A stretch of DNA of 16,888 nucleotides, taken from contig URBZ01000012.1 in assembly GCA_900546225.1 (NCBI GenBank), positions 1 to 16,888 on the forward strand, read 5' to 3'. Made by a program: the position numbers and the translations under genes. Positions 13,148 through 16,888 of this stretch are shown here, in pieces. This DNA is from an uncultured Rickettsiales bacterium. Lineage in GTDB: Bacteria > Pseudomonadota > Alphaproteobacteria > Rs-D84. The notes beneath the pieces are model-generated. The model worked only from the letters and a program-made list of their open reading frames with translations, did not search any database and was not told the DNA's origin. Numbering within the stretch: position 1 is the stretch's first letter; every line of letters begins with the position of its first letter.

Positions 13148-14767
13148 ATGGCAAAAAATATTGTTTTCGATACAGATAAACTGGCGGCTGGTGTCGATAA
13201 ATTGGCCGATGCCGTTAAAATCACTATGGGGCCAAAGGGGCGCACGGTAATTATTGAAAAATCATACGGCGCACCTGTTGCAACCAAGGACGGTGTTACC
13301 GTGGCCAAGGCCGTATCACTGAAAGACCCAGCAGAAAACATTGGTGCACGCATGGTTCAGGAAGTGGCGAAAAAGGCCGGCGATGACGCGGGTGACGGTA
13401 CAACAACCGCAACCGTTTTGGCGCAAAAGATTATTCGCGAAGGGCGTCGCGTAATTGCCGCCGGTATGAATCCAATGGACGTAAAGCGCGGTATTGATAT
13501 GGCGGTGTCGGCGGTTGTTGCCGATATCGATGCGCACGCACGTCCGGTCAAAGACAGTGCGGAAATCGCACAGGTTGCGACAATTTCTGCAAATTCTGAC
13601 CGCGACATTGGCGAAAAAATCGCCGGCGCCATGGAAAAGGTTGGCCGCGAGGGCGTGATTACAGTAGAAGAGGCCAAAGGTCTGGAAACAGAAATCGACG
13701 TTGTCGAAGGAATGCAATTTGACCAAGGGTTCATGTCTCCATACTTTGTCACCAACAGTGAAAAGATGCTGGCGGAATTGGACGGCGCGCAAATCTTGGT
13801 CTCTGAAAAGAAAATCACCGGATTACAGGCATTGTTGCCAATCCTTGAACCAATCGCACAATCTGGTCGTCCATTGTTGATTATTGCCGAAGATGTCGAA
13901 TCCGAAGCGTTGGCGACATTAGTGCTGAACCGCCTGCGTGGTGGGCTGAAAGTTTGCGCGGTCAAAGCCCCAGGGTTTGGTGATCGCCGCAAGGAAATGC
14001 TGAAAGATATCGCCGCGGTCACGGGTGCAACCGTAATTTCTGACGATATGGGTATGACATTTGAAAACATTACCCCAGCGGTTCTGGGCAGTGCGAAAAA
14101 GGTCGTCGTCAGCAAGGATTCAACCCTGATTGCCCAAGGGGCGGGCGACAAATCCGCCATTGACGCGCGTGCAGATGAAATCCGCAAATTGTTGACCACA
14201 ACAACATCTGAATATGACCGTGAAAAACTGTCAGAACGTTTGGCAAAATTGGTCGGCGGTGTCGCTGTTATCAAGGTTGGCGGCATGACAGAGGTCGAAG
14301 TTAAAGAAAAGAAAGACCGTGTTGACGACGCATTGGCGGCGACACGTGCGGCGGTTGCCGATGGTATTGTCGCGGGTGGCGGTATTGCACTGGTTCGTGC
14401 GGCGGCGGCATTGGCAAACGTTCATGGCGCAAACACAGACCAGAACGTCGGCGTTGACATCGTTCGCCGTGCAATCGTTGCCCCATGTGCCCAGATTGCT
14501 GAAAACGCGGGCGTATCGGGTGAAATTGTCGTGGGCAAGGTTTCGGAATCGTCCGACTATAACTTTGGCTATAACGCCCAGACCGGCGAATACGTCGATA
14601 TGATGGCGGCGGGTATTATTGATCCGGCCAAGGTTGTTAAAACGGCAATTCAGGCGGCGGCATCGACCGCGGGTGCAATCCTGACGACGGGTTGCGTAAT
14701 GTCTGAAATCCCCGAAGAAAAACCGGCAACCCCCGCAATGGGTGGCGGTATGCCCGGAATGATGTAA
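13148..14767 (+). CDS. groL: chaperonin GroEL
   Basis: 539-residue ATPase ring chaperonin that folds cytosolic proteins with GroES. It has TMGPKGR (26-32), the nucleotide site GDGTTT (82-87), VEEAKGLETEIDVVEGMQFD and the catalytic-Asp region RVDDALAATRAAV followed by VAGGGIALVRAA. The C-terminus is the usual flexible Gly/Met tail (GGGMPGMM), but short. The N-terminus is about four residues shorter than in E. coli, without loss of core motifs. AAAGGA lies 7 nt upstream of the ATG. It is the only chaperonin gene in the window and is followed by a strong terminator. Confidence 0.97.
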   Translation: MAKNIVFDTDKLAAGVDKLADAVKITMGPKGRTVIIEKSYGAPVATKDGVTVAKAVSLKDPAENIGARMVQEVAKKAGDDAGDGTTTATVLAQKIIREGRRVIAAGMNPMDVKRGIDMAVSAVVADIDAHARPVKDSAEIAQVATISANSDRDIGEKIAGAMEKVGREGVITVEEAKGLETEIDVVEGMQFDQGFMSPYFVTNSEKMLAELDGAQILVSEKKITGLQALLPILEPIAQSGRPLLIIAEDVESEALATLVLNRLRGGLKVCAVKAPGFGDRRKEMLKDIAAVTGATVISDDMGMTFENITPAVLGSAKKVVVSKDSTLIAQGAGDKSAIDARADEIRKLLTTTTSEYDREKLSERLAKLVGGVAVIKVGGMTEVEVKEKKDRVDDALAATRAAVADGIVAGGGIALVRAAAALANVHGANTDQNVGVDIVRRAIVAPCAQIAENAGVSGEIVVGKVSESSDYNFGYNAQTGEYVDMMAAGIIDPAKVVKTAIQAAASTAGAILTTGCVMSEIPEEKPATPAMGGGMPGMM

Positions 14768-14794
14768 AAAACGCCCCGTTTGGGGCGTTTTTTT
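14766..14794 (+). terminator. Rho-independent terminator of groES-groL
   Basis: CGCCCC (14772-14777), loop GTTT, GGGGCG (14782-14787) followed by seven T's and preceded by an A-tract. It directly follows the groL stop codon. Confidence 0.92.
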
Positions 14795-14854
14795 ATTCCC
14801 CGCCATCGGGCCCCGCAAAATTGATAAATTTTGTAGGTGATTCCTTGGAGGGGT

Positions 14855-14872
14855 GTCGCACGTATGTGCGAC
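14855..14872. repeat. perfect inverted repeat GTCGCAC-N4-GTGCGAC
   Basis: Seven-base arms with loop GTAT, followed by CGGGGAGGG. An analogous hairpin with loop GCAA occurs in the second unit at 15128-15141. Confidence 0.8.
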
Positions 14873-14889
14873 GGGGAGGGTTACTGTTT

Positions 14890-14921
14890 AGTGATAAAGT
14901 GACACAGTGATATAGTGATAA
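14890..14921 (+). repeat. 8-bp tandem repeat AGTGATAN, four copies
   Basis: Copies begin at 14890, 14898, 14906 and 14914, an exact 8-bp period; the second copy has AGTGACAC. The equivalent place in the second unit (15158-15173) holds two copies. Confidence 0.85.
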
Positions 14922-14939
14922 AGTTTTAGAATATAAAAT

Positions 14940-15026
14940 TTAAAAACGTGTCGCCTGCGGACTGGCGTCCTTGCTCTTTTGTCATTCCGGTGCTTGACAC
15001 CGGAATCTAGGTAATAATGTCGCGCC
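14940..15026 (+). repeat. 87-bp direct repeat, copy 1
   Basis: Identical in all 87 bases to 15181-15267. It contains the palindrome ATTCCGGTG / CACCGGAAT around CTTGA and ends in GCGCC, which pairs with GGCGC just beyond the repeat (loop GAAT). The ATTCC...GGAAT-CTAG form recalls repeat elements common in proteobacterial intergenic DNA. Confidence 0.92.
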
Positions 15027-15047
15027 GAATGGCGCACCTTTATATTT

Positions 15048-15083
15048 ACTGGATTGCTTCGTCATTTCATTCCTCGCAATGAC
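15048..15083. repeat. GTCATTGCGAGG...GCAATCCAG-type palindromic intergenic repeat
   Basis: On the reverse strand it starts GTCATTGCGAGGAATG and ends GACGAAGCAATCCAGT, with ATTGC/GCAAT arms. This is the pattern of a palindromic repeat I recall from Rickettsiales and other bacterial genomes. Identification is from memory of the motif and has not been tested by a search. Confidence 0.6.
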
Positions 15084-15092
15084 AATGTTTCT

Positions 15093-15124
15093 AGAACGTA
15101 GTAAGTTCCCCTCCGGTGGAGGGG
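15093..15124. repeat. CTCC-hairpin repeat, copy 1
   Basis: AGAACGTAG(T/C)AAGTTC followed by a perfect 7-bp stem CCCCTCC (15108-15114) / GGAGGGG (15118-15124) with loop GGT. The first 30 bases match 16803-16832 at 27 positions. Confidence 0.8.
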
Positions 15125-15157
15125 GGGCGCACGCAAGTGCGACGGGGAGGGTTGGTT

Positions 15158-15173
15158 AGTGATAAAGTGATAT
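15158..15173 (+). repeat. 8-bp tandem repeat AGTGATAN, two copies
   Basis: AGTGATAA followed by AGTGATAT. This is the shorter counterpart of the four-copy tract at 14890-14921. Confidence 0.75.
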
Positions 15174-15180
15174 ACAGAAA

Positions 15181-15267
15181 TTAAAAACGTGTCGCCTGCG
15201 GACTGGCGTCCTTGCTCTTTTGTCATTCCGGTGCTTGACACCGGAATCTAGGTAATAATGTCGCGCC
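15181..15267 (+). repeat. 87-bp direct repeat, copy 2
   Basis: Identical to 14940-15026, offset 241 bp. Its terminal GCGCC pairs with GGCGC at 15271-15275 through loop ACC, so the hairpin stem is kept although the loop and flank differ from copy 1. Confidence 0.92.
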
Positions 15268-15295
15268 ACCGGCGCACACATTATTTTTATCGCGC

Positions 15296-15324
15296 TTGCT
15301 ATGTGAAAAACACTGTGCTAATGT
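15296..15324 (+). promoter_or_regulatory. promoter of the outer-membrane protein gene
   Basis: TTGCTA (15296-15301), 17-bp spacer, TAATGT (15319-15324). It lies about 20 bp beyond the second repeat unit and predicts a leader of about 22 nt with an AAGGGAGA ribosome-binding site. Confidence 0.45.
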
Positions 15325-15352
15325 GAATACGACCAGAAAAGGGAGAATACCA

Positions 15353-15928
15353 ATGAAATCATTCGCATTTGCTGTCACCGCGCTTGCATTCACACCAATC
15401 GCCGCCAATGCTGGCATATACAACACAGGCACATGGCGACCATACCTGACATCTGATTTGGGCGTAACATATACCGATGCCACAATTCACGGGTATGACA
15501 TGGGCGGTTTTACCGGCGTATTTAACATTGGCGCAGGTATGCGCAACGACCGCGCGCGCATCGGCATAACATATCAAAAGCGCGACACAATCAGCGAACT
15601 ATTCTCGTCGTGGATAACAGAAACAAATGCGTCATTGGACGAACAGGCCGTTATGGCCAACGTGTCATACGATATTATTTCAACAAATTGGGTTGCTGTG
15701 TACGTTGGCGCAGGGGCGGGCGCAAATTTCTATGATTTCAAATTGGAATATGACGACGGTCGTCCGGATTATACTGAAAGTGGTACTGGATTTATCGGAA
15801 ACTTGTCCGCGGGCGTAACATTACGCATCGCACATGTCGGTTTGACCATTGGCGCGGATTACGGGTACGCATCACACCCACGTTCAACCACAATTACACC
15901 GCGTATCGGTTTGAACCTTAGTTTTTAA
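15353..15928 (+). CDS. small outer-membrane beta-barrel protein
   Basis: 191-residue exported protein. The signal peptide MKSFAFAVTALAFTPIAANA ends in a signal-peptidase-I site (A-N-A) at residue 20. The mature part alternates polar and hydrophobic residues in strand-length runs rich in Gly and aromatics (WRPYLTSDLGVTY, VAVYVGAGAGANFYDF, VGLTIGADYGYA) and ends PRIGLNLSF. A C-terminal Phe is the usual outer-membrane assembly signal. Overall it fits an eight-strand, OmpA/OmpW- or opacity-type barrel; exact family and function unknown. The ATG at 15353 is set by the signal peptide and a GGGAGA site upstream. Its last 11 bp overlap the convergent Cys-rich gene. It lies directly beyond the repeat cluster. 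Confidence 0.85.
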   Translation: MKSFAFAVTALAFTPIAANAGIYNTGTWRPYLTSDLGVTYTDATIHGYDMGGFTGVFNIGAGMRNDRARIGITYQKRDTISELFSSWITETNASLDEQAVMANVSYDIISTNWVAVYVGAGAGANFYDFKLEYDDGRPDYTESGTGFIGNLSAGVTLRIAHVGLTIGADYGYASHPRSTTITPRIGLNLSF

Positions 15929-16694
15929 CCAAGCATTTTTCCAAGATTTTCTTTTCTTCATCGGTGCGTTCGGCATCGGCGGACGCGTCGCGCCCCAGAA
16001 TCCCAACGCATGATTTGAACTGGTTATCGTCCGGACATGCAAAGCATTTCTGCATCAAACTGGCAGAATACTTGGTGTATGTTTCCTTGGCCACACAGCG
16101 TTTGTTTTTGGAATCCCAGAATTGCGTCCCGGAATCGCACTTTACGCAAATATTGTTGGCACTGATGCCCTGATACTTGGTTGTTTCGCACGCGACACAT
16201 TTGTTAGACGTTGCAGATTCAAACGCCTGAACATTGCTGCACGGTTCAATGCACGCACTGTTGCGCTTTACCGTGCCCGTTGGACAGTTGTCGGGTACGG
16301 TGCATTCTACATCTGATATAGTGTTGCCACAAACATCTTTGACCACTTCATAGGTGCATTTACCACTGGTCAACTGTTTTTCCATGGTTGTGCGTATTTC
16401 CCATGTTGGGTTTTCAACAAATTTCCCCTCGTCACTCAGTGTGCCGTTACAGCACCAGAATGTGCGCCCATTATGGGTAAAAGATTGATGGTGATAGTAC
16501 CAGTTCTTGTTGTGCTTTTTGCGTGCCTTTCTGCCATGGCACGACTGTGTTTGCGCGCCACAGAACCAGTATGTATTAGTCCCTTTGTTGTCCATCCAAC
16601 ATTCTGTGCGATAACCCTCAAAAAACTTTGCATCGGCGTTGCCGACCATCAGTAACCCAACCAGTACAGGCAGAATGAATTTGCTTTTTGTCAT
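15918..16694 (-). CDS. secreted cysteine-rich protein
   Basis: 258-residue protein of no family I can name. Signal peptide MTKSKFILPVLVGLLMVGNADA is probably cut after residue 22. The mature part has 20 Cys. An N-terminal block is rich in Trp, His, Tyr and Lys (Cys32-Cys82: TYWFCGAQTQSCHGRKARKK). A region from 113 to 230 has furin/EGF/TNFR-like spacing: CVAC (166-169), CVKC (183-186) and CFAC (217-220). The tail is charged and ends in KCLVKN. Even Cys number and export suggest a disulfide-bonded surface or periplasmic protein. The ATG at 16694 has GGAGAG upstream; a TTG six codons earlier overlaps this site and is rejected. It has its own strong promoter. Confidence 0.82.
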   Translation of the reverse strand: MTKSKFILPVLVGLLMVGNADAKFFEGYRTECWMDNKGTNTYWFCGAQTQSCHGRKARKKHNKNWYYHHQSFTHNGRTFWCCNGTLSDEGKFVENPTWEIRTTMEKQLTSGKCTYEVVKDVCGNTISDVECTVPDNCPTGTVKRNSACIEPCSNVQAFESATSNKCVACETTKYQGISANNICVKCDSGTQFWDSKNKRCVAKETYTKYSASLMQKCFACPDDNQFKSCVGILGRDASADAERTDEEKKILEKCLVKN

Positions 16695-16707
16695 TTTTTC
16701 TCTCCAT

Positions 16708-16723
16708 TGCAACGCGTGGCAAC
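16708..16723. promoter_or_regulatory. imperfect palindrome in the leader of the Cys-rich gene
   Basis: TTGCAACGCGTGGCAA is palindromic at 14 of 16 positions and lies between the predicted transcription start and the ribosome-binding site. It could be a repressor operator (LacI-like shape with a central CG), but no regulator is encoded here. Confidence 0.3.
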
Positions 16724-16741
16724 GTAATTATTATCACCATA

Positions 16742-16770
16742 ATAATACGTTAAATTGCACTTTTTTGCAA
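16742..16770 (-). promoter_or_regulatory. promoter of the Cys-rich protein gene
   Basis: Reverse strand: TTGCAA (16765-16770), 17-bp spacer, TATTAT (16742-16747). A small inverted repeat TTGCA-N6-TGCAA (16755-16770) overlaps the -35 box. Leader of about 40 nt. Confidence 0.6.
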
Positions 16771-16802
16771 TCACAATTTATGTTCATTTTAATTCCGTGG
16801 CA

Positions 16803-16833
16803 AGAACGTAGCAAGTTCTCCTCCTGTGGAGGA
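16803..16833. repeat. CTCC-hairpin repeat, copy 2
   Basis: Matches 15093-15122 at 27 of 30 bases; stem TCCTCC (16819-16824) / GGAGGA (16828-16833) with loop TGT. Followed by a GGGGGAGGTGG stretch. It places the same repeat family on the far side of the exported-protein gene pair. Confidence 0.75.
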
Positions 16834-16888
16834 AGTACCCGAAGGGGGAGGTGGTCTTTTGTCTGAATGCACTAATTTTATTATTACG

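Larger units (their letters stand above)
14795..15295. other. repeat-rich non-coding region downstream of groL
   Basis: About 500 bp with no convincing gene. It is a mosaic of two related units (about 14847-15026 and 15118-15267). Each unit runs from a G-rich hairpin, through AGTGATAN tandem repeats, to an 87-bp identical block. Between the units lies a different palindromic element (15048-15083). No transposase, tRNA or attachment site was seen. The two units are probably a duplicated intergenic repeat or non-autonomous element. Confidence 0.7.

Noticed and set aside
13316..14818. Long reverse-strand open frames across groL (up to 309 codons)
   Set aside because: They are antisense to well-conserved GroEL coding sequence; the open frame is a by-product of codon bias.
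14840..15275. CRISPR array
   Set aside because: Only two long repeat copies separated by about 150 bp of related sequence, and no cas gene; not a repeat-spacer pattern.
14795..15295. Insertion sequence
   Set aside because: No transposase frame and no defined terminal inverted repeats with target duplication; at most a non-autonomous element.

Overview
The window is a gene-dense stretch of a bacterial chromosome with a mid-range GC content and AT-rich promoter regions. It holds 18 complete protein genes and one truncated gene; I see no rRNA, tRNA, CRISPR array, transposase or phage gene. The organism looks like an alphaproteobacterium. lepB is followed directly by rnc as in that class, RNase III has the ERLEF-GDRVLGL form common there, and GroEL and FtsH are of ordinary proteobacterial type. 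The short genes, overlapping operons, palindromic GTCATT...-type intergenic repeats and cysteine-rich secreted protein suggest an uncultured, probably host-associated lineage. The exact taxon is inference, and a marker phylogeny would be needed to fix it.

Layout. 1-218 (-): 5' end of the comM/yifB ATPase gene, divergent from lepB-rnc (290-1802, +), followed by secG (1855-2193, +). A bidirectional terminator separates secG from two leftward genes: a small two-helix membrane protein and a single-pass protein with 20-residue beta-helix-like repeats (2256-3389). 3537-5956 (+): a lipoprotein alpha/beta hydrolase, a GNAT acetyltransferase and a SAM methyltransferase. A shared terminator separates these from a leftward M23 peptidoglycan hydrolase (5981-7243), which is divergent from prmC (7265-8041, +). 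8045-11583 (-) is the overlapping operon tilS-ftsH-MBL-fold hydrolase. 11634-12191 (+) is a LOG-family nucleotide hydrolase, convergent and overlapping with the leftward HIT-DUF167 pair (12182-12734). groES-groL (12845-14767, +) ends at a strong terminator. About 560 bp of repeat-rich non-coding DNA follows (14795-15352). The window ends with a convergent, overlapping pair of exported proteins: a small outer-membrane barrel (+) and a 20-cysteine secreted protein (-). A fragment of the same repeat family lies beyond them.

Functionally most of the window is housekeeping: protein export (SecG, LepB), RNA and translation functions (RNase III, TilS, PrmC), protein quality control (FtsH, GroES/EL) and wall remodelling (M23). 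The most unusual features are: (1) several genes whose -10 box lies 6-7 nt before the start codon, implying leaderless mRNAs, including the divergent M23/prmC pair that share one palindromic -10 box; (2) an FtsH whose pore-loop Phe is replaced by Ile; (3) an MBL hydrolase with an 18-residue Cys/His tail; (4) a membrane protein with an exact 20-residue repeat; (5) a repeat family with structured stems and a variable 8-bp tandem repeat that flanks the exported-protein pair on both sides. I do not see a clear new multi-gene defence or biosynthetic system.
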